Of a stretch of 64,000 bases of DNA, positions 17,802-25,505 are shown in pieces (position 1 is the first letter of the stretch; every line of letters starts with the position of its first letter). The stretch comes from Polynucleobacter victoriensis. GTDB taxonomy: Bacteria; Pseudomonadota; Gammaproteobacteria; Burkholderiales; Burkholderiaceae. Location: positions 62,001-126,000 of the forward strand of contig NZ_FYEX01000001.1 of NCBI RefSeq assembly GCF_900187875.1, read 5' to 3'. The notes below the pieces were generated by a model. The model ran no database searches and was not told the origin of the DNA. It saw only the letters and a list, made by a program, of their open reading frames with translations. Position numbers and translations under genes: made by a program.

Positions 17802-19028
17802 ATGACTTATCAATTAAACCTGACAAGAGTTCTAATTGCAGGAGGACTGCTAGTTACTCTATCAATGGGCATACGTCATGGGTTTGGTTTATTTAATCTT
17901 CCCGTTACTCAAGCAAATGGTTGGGGAAGAGAAACATTTGCCTTGGCGATCGCCCTACAAAATTTAACCTGGGGTGCAACACAACCATTATTTGGTGGCC
18001 TATCCGACAAGTTCGGTGCATACAAGATTATGCTGCTAGGCGGATGCCTTTACTGTATTGGTCTGTATGGTGCCAGCCAAGCTGTAAGTGGACTAGCTTT
18101 TGTCCTGAGTATGGGAGTTATTTTAGGTTTGGCTTTAGCCTGCTCAACATACAGCGTTGTATATGGAGTGATTGGTCGCAACTGCCCACCCGAAAAACGT
18201 GTTTGGGCAATGGGCATTGCTGCTGCCATGGGTTCATTTGGACAATTCTTGATGATCCCTTTAGAACAAGAATTGCTGGGCAACTTTGGGCCTCAAAATG
18301 CTCTAGTTATTCTAGCAATCCTAGTTACTCTGATGTTGCCGCTAGGTTGGATTTTGCGAGAGAAAAATCATGCGCCTGCAGTATCAGGGCATCAGCAAAC
18401 AATTACAGAAGCCATTAGCGAAGCGTTTAAACAACGTAGCTTTCAATTATTAATTCTTGGTTACTTTGTTTGCGGATTCCAAGTGGTTTTCATTGGCGTT
18501 CACTTAGCGCCCTATCTCAAAGACATGTCTGCCACCTATCCTGATGTTGGTCACCCTCAAGTGGCAACACTGGCTTTAGCATTAGTGGGATTGTTTAATG
18601 TCTTGGGCACCTACTATGCAGGTGTCCTTGGGCAAAAAGTGCCTAAGCACTACATACTTGCCTTTATATATGGCTCAAGATCGATTGTGATTGGTGCGTT
18701 CTTATTGCTTCCCCTATCACCATTAACAACTTACTTATTTGCTGCACTCATGGGTATTTTGTGGCTATCCACCGTACCCCTCACAAATGGGATAGTGGCT
18801 CAAATTTTTGGCGTTAAGTATTTATCGATGCTATCTGGTTTTGCATTCTTCTCTCATCAAATTGGCAGCTTCATGGGTGCCTATTTGGGAGGCGTTTTAT
18901 TTGATAAAACAGGTTCCTACAACATTGTTTGGATCATTGCCATAGCGTTGGGTATTCTAGCGGCGCTAGTTAATTTACCAATCAAAGAAGATGCCATTGA
19001 TAGAAATGCTGCTTTGGCAAAAGCCTAA
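17802..19028 (+). CDS. MFS transporter, monocarboxylate/oxalate-formate-antiporter-like
   Basis: This 408-aa twelve-helix carrier carries MFS loop-2 signature FGGLSDKFGAYK after TM2 and begins with a motif common in the OFA/monocarboxylate group (SMGIRHGFGLFNLPV). TM segments are spread across the whole length, with a central loop near 185-215. It lies three bases downstream of the CoA-transferase gene. Transport of the carboxylate activated by that enzyme is a reasonable inference, but the ligand cannot be read from sequence. Confidence 0.85.
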   Translation: MTYQLNLTRVLIAGGLLVTLSMGIRHGFGLFNLPVTQANGWGRETFALAIALQNLTWGATQPLFGGLSDKFGAYKIMLLGGCLYCIGLYGASQAVSGLAFVLSMGVILGLALACSTYSVVYGVIGRNCPPEKRVWAMGIAAAMGSFGQFLMIPLEQELLGNFGPQNALVILAILVTLMLPLGWILREKNHAPAVSGHQQTITEAISEAFKQRSFQLLILGYFVCGFQVVFIGVHLAPYLKDMSATYPDVGHPQVATLALALVGLFNVLGTYYAGVLGQKVPKHYILAFIYGSRSIVIGAFLLLPLSPLTTYLFAALMGILWLSTVPLTNGIVAQIFGVKYLSMLSGFAFFSHQIGSFMGAYLGGVLFDKTGSYNIVWIIAIALGILAALVNLPIKEDAIDRNAALAKA

Positions 19029-19046
19029 TTATCAAAATCAATCATC

Positions 19047-19181
19047 ATGAACATATTGCGACCTCATATCCTCATTAAAAATCTGGCAGCAATTGCACTG
19101 GTATTGGTCTTTTCAGCTTATTTGAAGCCAGATTTAATGGTTACCATCGCAAATACAGTGCTAACTCTTTGCGGATGGTAA
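19047..19181 (+). CDS. small single-span membrane protein, 44 aa
   Basis: A 44-codon frame (ATG 19047, TAA 19179-19181) starts MNILRPHILIKNLAAIALVL, with hydrophobic residues about 8-25 forming one likely transmembrane helix and a second weaker hydrophobic stretch TIANTVLTLCGW at the end. It starts 18 bases after the MFS gene and ends 20 bases before tRNA-Arg. No strong ribosome-binding site is visible, so translation is plausible rather than shown. I recognise no family. Confidence 0.4.
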   Translation: MNILRPHILIKNLAAIALVLVFSAYLKPDLMVTIANTVLTLCGW

Positions 19182-19201
19182 GCTAGCGACCTATTTCAGA
19201 T

Positions 19202-19276
19202 CTCGCCATAGTACAGTGGATAGTACAACTGCCTCCTAAGCGGTAGACACAGGTTCGATTCCTGTTGGCGGGACCA
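19202..19276 (+). tRNA. tRNA-Arg (anticodon CCT)
   Basis: Acceptor arms CTCGCCA / TGGCGGG pair with one G-U. The D stem is GTAC/GTAC, anticodon stem ACTGC/GCGGT encloses loop CTCCTAA (anticodon CCT), the T arm is ACAGG-TTCGATT-CCTGT, and CCA is encoded. It reads AGG codons. Confidence 0.95.
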
Positions 19277-19293
19277 AATTACTTGGTTTGCGC

Positions 19294-19734
19294 TTATTTT
19301 GTTACGGGAGGCACGACAGTGCTACGAGGTGCGACCGTTAACATCACATTCGTTCTGCCAATCCAACCTGCATCTTCAATTTCAATCGTAGCGGTTCTGT
19401 CTTTCTTGATAAAAACTAAGATGCTATTTTTAGTTTTGGTTGAAGAAACCAAGGTCCAGCCAGCTTTTTGGAATTGATCACGGAAGAAAGTGAATGTTTC
19501 ATTTGAGTTTTGTTGGGCAATTATTGCAACCCTTCCAGCCCAACCGTCACCACTACCCAAGATCAAGGTATTTTCATTATTAATCTTTGCGCCACCAGGC
19601 ATGGGCATATCACCCAATAACTTGGTTTGAATATCCTGAATAGACTCACCATCTGCATTGGTCATGGGCGTTGAAGCACAACCAGAAAAGAGCGTTACAG
19701 AAATGCAAAATAGAGCTGCAAGTAATTTATTCAT
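19294..19734 (-). CDS. hypothetical lipoprotein
   Basis: The 146-aa product begins with a lipoprotein signal peptide ending in the lipobox LFSGC (lipidated Cys19). It continues with a small globular domain rich in beta-strand pattern (ENTLILGSGDGWAGRVAIIA, TRTATIEIEDAGWIG-like stretch near the end). I do not recognise a named family; it resembles short periplasmic lipoproteins annotated only as hypothetical in Burkholderiales. Its start overlaps the 3' end of the SemiSWEET-like gene by 8 bases, so the two are translationally coupled. Confidence 0.75.
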   Translation of the reverse strand: MNKLLAALFCISVTLFSGCASTPMTNADGESIQDIQTKLLGDMPMPGGAKINNENTLILGSGDGWAGRVAIIAQQNSNETFTFFRDQFQKAGWTLVSSTKTKNSILVFIKKDRTATIEIEDAGWIGRTNVMLTVAPRSTVVPPVTK

Positions 19735-19978
19735 TGATCTTCATCCACAAAATCCAAAGCGATATCAATAATGTAATCGCATTTGCAATAACCACAGGCC
19801 AAGCGCTGATAAAAACACCATACACCAACCATAGGAAAACGCCAAGACTAAAAATCAAATACATCCAGAATGAGATGGCATTTGTATCTTTAGTTTTATA
19901 AATACGCCAAGCTTGAGGCAGAAATGCAAAGGTAGTCAGCGCCGCTGCAACATAGCCAAGAATATTTTCTAAACTCAT
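19727..19978 (-). CDS. SemiSWEET/PQ-loop family small membrane protein
   Basis: The 83-aa protein has three predicted transmembrane helices (about 5-25, 33-53, 58-78). The first contains the PQ-loop proline-glutamine in TFAFLPQAWRIYKTKD. A single three-helix unit is the size of bacterial SemiSWEETs, which dimerise to form a sugar uniporter. The ATG at 19978 was chosen over a TTG one codon earlier. It overlaps the downstream lipoprotein gene. Sugar transport is the family precedent; the substrate here is unknown. Confidence 0.85.
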   Translation of the reverse strand: MSLENILGYVAAALTTFAFLPQAWRIYKTKDTNAISFWMYLIFSLGVFLWLVYGVFISAWPVVIANAITLLISLWILWMKINE

Positions 19979-20175
19979 CAATTAAAATTTTCTACTTCTT
20001 TGTCAATAGGGGAAAAAATATATTTCCGCGAAATCTTTAAAGAACTTATCCACAGAATTTGTGGACTACTCCTTCATTAAAATTAAAAAATCCTTATTCA
20101 ACAATGGTCGAGCTGACCTGCTTAAATTTTAAGCAACCCACTAATACAATATATCAACCTGAAAAAATATTTGTT

Positions 20176-20616
20176 TCAAAGTGCTTGACAGAGAAAAATC
20201 TTGCCATCTTTTTCTTCAATATCGAGCTTGATCAAAGTTGCTCCATGCGGACATGGTCCTGAAATACATTCCCCAGTATCAGGGAGATATTGCGCATCAT
20301 GTGAAGCACAAATCAAAGCAGTTTTATCTAAAGTAAAAAATTGACCAGGCTGCCAGTCTAATTCCATGGCGACGTGAGCACATCGATTCAGATAAGCATG
20401 AACTTGACCATCGTACCGAATCACAAAGGCTGGAAGTGTTTCATCAATGCGGTGATCAACAGAACCTACTTTACTGGCAATGTCGGAGGTTCTGACCATG
20501 AAACGAAAGCCTTCGTCCTGATCCTTTACGGCTTCGGCTGAGCAAATAACATGTCCAGCCTGCACCAAAGGCTCAAAATCATCACTTGATGAATCATTTT
20601 CACTCGTTGAACTCAT
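20176..20616 (-). CDS. Rieske [2Fe-2S] ferredoxin-like protein
   Basis: The 146-aa soluble protein carries a complete Rieske site: Cys79-x-His81 in NRCAHVAME and Cys103-x2-His106 in ICASHDAQY, followed by the proline loop GPCPHG. There is no signal peptide or membrane anchor, so it is not the bc1 subunit. It resembles stand-alone Rieske proteins used as ferredoxins of oxygenases or as small redox carriers. No oxygenase is adjacent. It is divergent from the Nudix gene. Confidence 0.88.
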   Translation of the reverse strand: MSSTSENDSSSDDFEPLVQAGHVICSAEAVKDQDEGFRFMVRTSDIASKVGSVDHRIDETLPAFVIRYDGQVHAYLNRCAHVAMELDWQPGQFFTLDKTALICASHDAQYLPDTGECISGPCPHGATLIKLDIEEKDGKIFLCQAL

Positions 20617-20661
20617 GCCATCCCTTTATTTTTGAAGCAAATTTAGACTAAATTGTCCGCT

Positions 20662-20695
20662 TTGACAGATAATCTAACAATATTAATAAATATTG
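20662..20695 (+). promoter_or_regulatory. promoter -35 element and CAATATT inverted repeat before the Nudix gene
   Basis: TTGACA at 20662-20667 is followed by the perfect inverted repeat CAATATT-AATA-AATATTG (20678-20695), six bases before the ATG at 20701. A clear -10 box is not obvious within the AT-rich repeat. The repeat could be an operator or part of a leader hairpin. Confidence 0.35.
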
Positions 20696-20700
20696 TAGAC

Positions 20701-21516
20701 ATGTCATTGATTTCTGCCACAACACGCGCTGCTCTAGAAGAGATCTTGGAGACTGCTCTAAGACCCGCTCCATCCAATTGGCAAACCATTCGATTTGGTA
20801 CTGAGGTGATTGGCCATATTCAGCCCGATTATGTTGACACAATCGAAACGTATATTGCTAACGCAGAGACTCCAGCCATTGTTCGCTTTGGAGAGCACTT
20901 ACAACTTGAAAAACTATCTCCCTATTTACTTAGCCAAGAACTTCAAGAATTAGCCGAATTTTTGAAAAAGGAAGGTTTGGCACCAGGATGGCGCAATGAG
21001 TCATTTGCATGGTTTGATCATCTAGGTCATGAACGATTTAGGATGGAAAGAGCTGCTTTTAGATCCCTAGGTCTTCATAGTAGAGCTTGCCATATCAACG
21101 GATACACAAGTAATCAAGAGATTTGGCTTGGTCTTCGCAGCCCCACCAAAGCTACTGACCCCAACATGCTGGATAACTTGGCAGCAGGCGGTGTTAGTGC
21201 TGATGAGACTCTATTGCAATGCGTCATCAGAGAATTGTGGGAAGAATCTAGCGTTCCAAGACAATTAGCTTGTCTGGTTGAACCAGTTGGCCACATTCAT
21301 GTGAGTCGCGTTGTGGAGCCAAAAGGTCTTCATGACGAAAGTCTCTATACCTATGACTTAGAACTCCCCTCAGACTTTATCCCTAAAAATAATGACGGCG
21401 AGGTCGCAAATTTTATAAAAGTTCCATTTACACAAGCTGCTAACCTGATCTTAGAAGGTGCGCTAACACCAGATGCTGCTGCTGTAACTGCAGATTTTCT
21501 TCTAAGAAAAGCTTAG
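20701..21516 (+). CDS. Nudix hydrolase with DUF4743 N-domain (Tnr3-type)
   Basis: The 271-aa product has an N-terminal DUF4743-like region (about 1-125) and a C-terminal Nudix domain with box G164-x5-type spacing through RELWEESSV (Arg177, Glu178, Glu181, Glu182); the normally conserved Gly at 184 is Ser. This architecture is that of the Nudix part of yeast Tnr3 and plant relatives, which hydrolyse damaged thiamine diphosphates. The ATG at 20701 is preferred because it follows the promoter-like elements. It is first in a run with a PnuC/PnuT-type transporter and a kinase-like ATPase, supporting a thiamine role. The substrate is inferred. Confidence 0.85.
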   Translation: MSLISATTRAALEEILETALRPAPSNWQTIRFGTEVIGHIQPDYVDTIETYIANAETPAIVRFGEHLQLEKLSPYLLSQELQELAEFLKKEGLAPGWRNESFAWFDHLGHERFRMERAAFRSLGLHSRACHINGYTSNQEIWLGLRSPTKATDPNMLDNLAAGGVSADETLLQCVIRELWEESSVPRQLACLVEPVGHIHVSRVVEPKGLHDESLYTYDLELPSDFIPKNNDGEVANFIKVPFTQAANLILEGALTPDAAAVTADFLLRKA

Positions 21517-21533
21517 TACCGCCCATACGCCTG

Positions 21534-22100
21534 ATGGAAATTATTGCTTTCATATTGTCACTGGCATGCGTTCTATTAAATGCATATGGAAAAATTCTGA
21601 CTTGGCCATTAGCAATTGCAAGCTCAACAGCTTATGGCTATGTTTTCTTTGATAGCCGATTATTTGGTGATGCTGCCCTTCAATTCGTATTTATAGGCCT
21701 GGCCATATACGCATGGATCACTTGGCACAAGAAAGACACGAACCATCAAACAAACCAACCCTCTTTCTCTAGAGCTTCCATCAACTCTATTGCAAAATGT
21801 GGCATAGCTTGGTTATTGATGTTTTTTGTCATTCAATACATCTTAAAAAACCACACTAGTTCCGATGTGCCAAATATTGATGCCTTCTTAACTGCAGGAA
21901 GTTTATTGGCAACATATATGAGCGCTCAGAAGTGGCTTGAGAATTGGTTGTTATGGGCTTTTGTGGATGTTATTTACATTGGCCTTTATGTTTATAAGGA
22001 TTTGTATCTGACTGCCCTGTTGTATGGTCTACTGATAGCGTTGTGTCTCTTGGGATGGAGACAATGGTCCAAACAGATGAAAGTTAAAGCCAATACATGA
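21534..22100 (+). CDS. PnuC/PnuT family vitamin transporter
   Basis: This 188-aa integral membrane protein has about seven hydrophobic segments and PnuC-family features such as WPLAIASSTAYGYVFFDSRLF, DAALQFVFIGLAIYAWITWH and ENWLLWAFVDVIYIGLYVYKDLYLTALLY. The family comprises facilitators for nicotinamide riboside (PnuC), riboflavin (PnuX) and thiamine (PnuT), which trap substrate by intracellular phosphorylation. Here the adjacent Tnr3-type Nudix gene and the TPP riboswitch-controlled receptor favour thiamine. It overlaps the downstream kinase-like gene by ATGA, so they are translationally coupled. Confidence 0.85.
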   Translation: MEIIAFILSLACVLLNAYGKILTWPLAIASSTAYGYVFFDSRLFGDAALQFVFIGLAIYAWITWHKKDTNHQTNQPSFSRASINSIAKCGIAWLLMFFVIQYILKNHTSSDVPNIDAFLTAGSLLATYMSAQKWLENWLLWAFVDVIYIGLYVYKDLYLTALLYGLLIALCLLGWRQWSKQMKVKANT

Positions 22101-22669
22101 CTCATGTTCTTAAGATTGCCATCATTGGTGCCGAGTGCACAGGTAAAACAACATTGGCTAAGGATTTAACAGAGGCTTTTAAGAAGGACTACCCCAGCGC
22201 TTTCGTATCCGAATATTTAAGAACTTTTGTTGATCAAGAAAAAAGAACTCCAAAGTCAGAAGAGCAAATCAATATTGCTCTTACTCAAAAAGCGGCAGAA
22301 AAAGATACAGCCAAAGAGTTAATTGAAGCAAATCCAGAGGCAGCAGTTGTATTGTTGTTCTGCGATACAGCCCCACTATTAACGTCCATTTATAGCGAAG
22401 TAGTTTTCGCTGGCAGCAACGCTGGTTTAAAAGAAATTGCTCACAACCATGACTATGATTTAACACTCTTCACCCAAGTAGACTTCCCATGGATTGAAGA
22501 TGGTATGCAAAGAGATGGCCCCGTAGCTCAAACCAAGGTTCACTATCGCCTCAAAGCAAGATTGGATGAGCTAAAGATTCCATATGAGCCTATCAGCGGT
22601 ATTCCATCAGAAAGAGTCAAAAAGACCCAAAAAATCATCAGGTCTTTGCTTCTAAAACTTCAAAATTAA
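22097..22669 (+). CDS. NadR-kinase-like P-loop ATPase, candidate vitamin kinase
   Basis: The 190-aa product has P-loop GAECTGKTT at 11-19 and the downstream motif DFPWIEDGMQRDG, which parallels the ribosylnicotinamide-kinase domain of NadR (AAA_28). The NadR N-terminal adenylyltransferase domain is absent. It overlaps the transporter gene by four bases, the typical arrangement for a kinase that traps the imported vitamin. By family it would phosphorylate nicotinamide riboside; by context thiamine or a precursor is more likely. No other thiamine kinase or pyrophosphokinase gene is in the window. Confidence 0.8.
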   Translation: MTHVLKIAIIGAECTGKTTLAKDLTEAFKKDYPSAFVSEYLRTFVDQEKRTPKSEEQINIALTQKAAEKDTAKELIEANPEAAVVLLFCDTAPLLTSIYSEVVFAGSNAGLKEIAHNHDYDLTLFTQVDFPWIEDGMQRDGPVAQTKVHYRLKARLDELKIPYEPISGIPSERVKKTQKIIRSLLLKLQN

Positions 22670-22710
22670 AAAATCCTTATAATTACATCTGTCTAGAAGT
22701 TATAGACATT

Positions 22711-22797
22711 AGCTCGGGGTCCTGCATCAAGCTTTATCGGTGTGGGTGAGAAATACCCGTTGAACCTGATCTCGATAATGCGAGCGCAGGGAAGCGT
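22711..22797 (+). promoter_or_regulatory. TPP riboswitch (THI element)
   Basis: The conserved core is clear: CTCGGGGTCC, GTGAGAAATACCC, TTGAACCTGATC, the CTCG-ATAATG-CGAG hairpin and GCGCAGGGAAGCG. These match the THI-box order of the thiamine diphosphate aptamer (consensus CUGAGA is GTGAGA here). A TATAAT at 22678-22683 could be the -10 box of its own promoter, though no good -35 is seen. It precedes the TonB-dependent receptor, whose expression it should switch off when TPP is plentiful. Confidence 0.93.
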
Positions 22798-22818
22798 CCA
22801 AAATCGCATCCCCAACTC

Positions 22819-22851
22819 GCCATCGTTTATATAAGGAGTACTGACGATGGC
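22819..22851 (+). promoter_or_regulatory. riboswitch expression platform: hairpin holding RBS and start codon
   Basis: GCCATCG (22819-22825) pairs perfectly with CGATGGC (22845-22851). The receptor ATG (22847) sits in the right arm and AAGGAGT (22833-22839) in the loop. The left arm overlaps CTCGC (22816-22820), which could instead pair with GCGAG (22780-22784) inside the aptamer. This suggests translational control: ligand-bound aptamer frees the left arm to cover the start. Confidence 0.6.
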
Positions 22852-25072
22852 TTATATGCCAAAACTAAATCACATTGCAGGTGCATGCGCCCTGCTGTTT
22901 GTTATTAATCACGCAATTGCTCAAAGTGAAACTCAGTTGTCGCCTGTGGTGGTAACCGATAGCAACCAAGAAGCTCTGAATACTAGAAATATTCAATGGG
23001 GATTTGGACAAGGTAACTGGCAGGATAAAACCCAATCTATTTCAACCATTACCAGAGAACAAATTGATGCTCAAATAGCTCAAAGAGCCAGTGATGTCAT
23101 TACTAATGATGCATCAGTAGGAAGAAATTACACACCTGTTGGCTACTATGAATCATTCTCAGTCAGAGGATTTCCCCTTGATCCAGCTACAGCATATAAG
23201 ATCAATGGCATGGCTATGGCTAGCGAAGCCAATATTGCCCTTGAAAATAAAGAGCGTGTAGAAGTCATTAAAGGTATTAGCGCTCTTGAGGCTGGCATTC
23301 TATCGCCAGGAGGGTTGATTAATTACGTAACCAAACGAGCAAACCAAGATGTAAATAGTTTCTCATTGGGCTATGGTGAAAAAGGATCTTTCTCACAAGC
23401 TATAGACATTGGCAGAAAACAAACCACAGATAATCCTATTGGATACAGAATTAATCTAGCACACGAAGATTTTAAGCCTTATGTAGCAGCAGCTACAGGC
23501 TATAGAAACTTTGCAAGTCTTGCAATCGACATCTCACCGTCAGCGAGAAGCAAATGGGAAACAGATATTGATTATCAAAAACGTTCTCAATACTCGGTGC
23601 CTGGATATCAATTACTTGGAGTAAATGGTATACCCCCAATAGATCCATACAAGCACCTCACTGCTGAGCAAACCTGGCAGAAACCAGTTGTCACCGAGCA
23701 AATCAATTTTGGAACAAAATTTACCCAAGAGCTTGAGAGCGGATGGAAAGCAACCGGTGGATATCAAATAAGTCGGATTAAGACAGATGATAATTTAGCG
23801 TTTCCTTGGAGTAGCCCAACAAATTATTATGATGCTGCCGAATGGAAGTACCCGGTTAATTCAAATAAATTTAATAGTAATGGTGAGTTCATTATTTACG
23901 ACTACAGAAGTCTAAATGAGACTAGGCAAAATCAAGAATTAAAGTTTGAGCTATCCGGTAAATCAACATATAGTCAAATTATTCATGACCTGACATTTGG
24001 TAGCTCTATTCAATATAGAAAAGTATCGCAACCGAATTGGATAAACAATTGCGCTCAACTTATTGACTACTGTGACAATACTGCAGCACACCCCGGTAGA
24101 GGAATCACACCAGGCAGCATCTATGGGACTTCAAATATATACACAACATCAACATCTGCTCCTATTGATTTTTATCAATATAAAAACAATCAAAGATCTA
24201 TATATTTTCAAGACAATATTAGCAGCCTAGAAAATTTTAAGGGCTACAAACTCCATATTGGCTCACGAATTGTTGATATTTCAGAAAACTGGGTGAACGG
24301 TTATGCTGTTAAGTCAGGAAAATCAGAAGAAACAAAATTCTTACCAAGTTTAGGTATTAGTTATCAGGGCTTTAAGGGATCAACTCAATATATCAGCTAT
24401 AGCAAAGGTCTTGAGCTAGGTGGTCAAGCCCCAATCATTGCCACTAACTACGCTGACCCCATGAAGATCAAAGAAACTCACCAATATGAAATTGGCAATA
24501 AGGTTCTTTTCCAAAACAATCTTCAATTAGCAATTGCTGTATTCAGAATTGATAAGCCTTATGAGTACACCACAGTGCTTGGTAATTACTATGATGCATA
24601 TGTGCAATCAGGAAAACAAATTCATACTGGTTTAGAAGCTAATTTATCCGGCCCAATCACTCAGCGAACAAGCATCAACGCATCAGCAACTCTGATTGAT
24701 ACAAAGATCGAAGGCTCAGGTGGGCCTCACGATGGCAAGCATTCAACTAATGTACCCACCTTTAGTAGCAATCTATTTGCCATATATCGAGTACCTGGCT
24801 ATGAACGCCTTTCTCTAAATGGAACCTGGCGTTATGTTGGCAGTAAATATGTTACTAGAGAGAATGATGCGAAAATTCCTGCGTACCATCGGTTTGATTT
24901 AGGTGCCACCCAAGCTTATAAAAACTCATATGGTTTAACCACGATTAGAGTTGGCATAGAAAATCTTCTCAACAAAAGATATTGGTCAGATGCGCCAGAA
25001 TTTATGGGGGACTCATATTTAATTCCAGGTGCTCCGCGCATCTTTAGAGCCACAGCTAAATTAGACTTCTAA
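22847..25072 (+). CDS. TonB-dependent outer-membrane receptor, probably for thiamine or a precursor
   Basis: The 741-aa receptor has a signal peptide ending AIAQ (about 25), a possible TonB box LSPVVVTD just after it, a plug domain (about 50-170, with YESFSVRGFPLD and RVEVIKGISALEAGILSPGGLINYVTKR), and a 22-strand beta-barrel ending in AKLDF with the C-terminal aromatic needed for outer-membrane assembly. By sequence it belongs with the ferric-siderophore-like group (FhuE/FpvA type), but the TPP riboswitch directly upstream argues for thiamine-compound uptake. It is convergent with the GNAT gene, with only four bases between stops and no visible terminator. Confidence 0.88.
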   Translation: MAYMPKLNHIAGACALLFVINHAIAQSETQLSPVVVTDSNQEALNTRNIQWGFGQGNWQDKTQSISTITREQIDAQIAQRASDVITNDASVGRNYTPVGYYESFSVRGFPLDPATAYKINGMAMASEANIALENKERVEVIKGISALEAGILSPGGLINYVTKRANQDVNSFSLGYGEKGSFSQAIDIGRKQTTDNPIGYRINLAHEDFKPYVAAATGYRNFASLAIDISPSARSKWETDIDYQKRSQYSVPGYQLLGVNGIPPIDPYKHLTAEQTWQKPVVTEQINFGTKFTQELESGWKATGGYQISRIKTDDNLAFPWSSPTNYYDAAEWKYPVNSNKFNSNGEFIIYDYRSLNETRQNQELKFELSGKSTYSQIIHDLTFGSSIQYRKVSQPNWINNCAQLIDYCDNTAAHPGRGITPGSIYGTSNIYTTSTSAPIDFYQYKNNQRSIYFQDNISSLENFKGYKLHIGSRIVDISENWVNGYAVKSGKSEETKFLPSLGISYQGFKGSTQYISYSKGLELGGQAPIIATNYADPMKIKETHQYEIGNKVLFQNNLQLAIAVFRIDKPYEYTTVLGNYYDAYVQSGKQIHTGLEANLSGPITQRTSINASATLIDTKIEGSGGPHDGKHSTNVPTFSSNLFAIYRVPGYERLSLNGTWRYVGSKYVTRENDAKIPAYHRFDLGATQAYKNSYGLTTIRVGIENLLNKRYWSDAPEFMGDSYLIPGAPRIFRATAKLDF

Positions 25073-25076
25073 TGCT

Positions 25077-25505
25077 CTAAATATATAAACGCATCTCTAC
25101 GTGTGGGATACCGGCCTCATCAAAGATGGGGCCATACGGTTCAAAGCCTTCTTTGGCGTAGAAAGCAATCGCATGAGTTTGGGCGTGCAAGATGAATTCT
25201 TGTGCGCCCTTTTCTTTTCCCAGATTGATTAAAGCCTTTAGTATTTCACTACCAACGCCCTTACCTCTGCAGTTTTTATCGACAGCCATGCGCCCAATCT
25301 TGGCTTTTGATTGATCAAGTATCAGCCTTCCAGTCCCGACAACTTGCTCATTTACTTTTGCTACCGCATGCCAAGCAGTCTCATCGTATTCATCCCATTC
25401 AAGCTCTTCTGGAACATTTTGCTCAATAACAAATACTTTTACACGAATTGGCTTGACGAGGTCTTTAACCTCACCCCAACCAGAGATAGTAATAGTTGCG
25501 CTCAT
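25077..25505 (-). CDS. GNAT family N-acetyltransferase
   Basis: The 142-aa GCN5-related acetyltransferase has the acetyl-CoA pyrophosphate-binding signature in RMAVDKNCRGKGVGSEILKAL and the N-terminal FVIEQNVPEELEWDEYD segment of the YjcF/ElaA-like group. Substrate not predictable. Its ATG overlaps the stop of the DUF486 gene by four bases, so they form a two-gene unit. Confidence 0.85.
   Translation of the reverse strand: MSATITISGWGEVKDLVKPIRVKVFVIEQNVPEELEWDEYDETAWHAVAKVNEQVVGTGRLILDQSKAKIGRMAVDKNCRGKGVGSEILKALINLGKEKGAQEFILHAQTHAIAFYAKEGFEPYGPIFDEAGIPHVEMRLYI

Noticed and set aside
20046..20060. A perfect DnaA-box-like TTATCCACA within the small inverted repeat CCACA-GAATT-TGTGG
   Set aside because: It is a single copy with no second box, no dnaA/dnaN/gyrB neighbourhood and no AT-rich repeats. 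One such 9-mer in a 64-kb window is expected by chance about half the time, so no origin is claimed.
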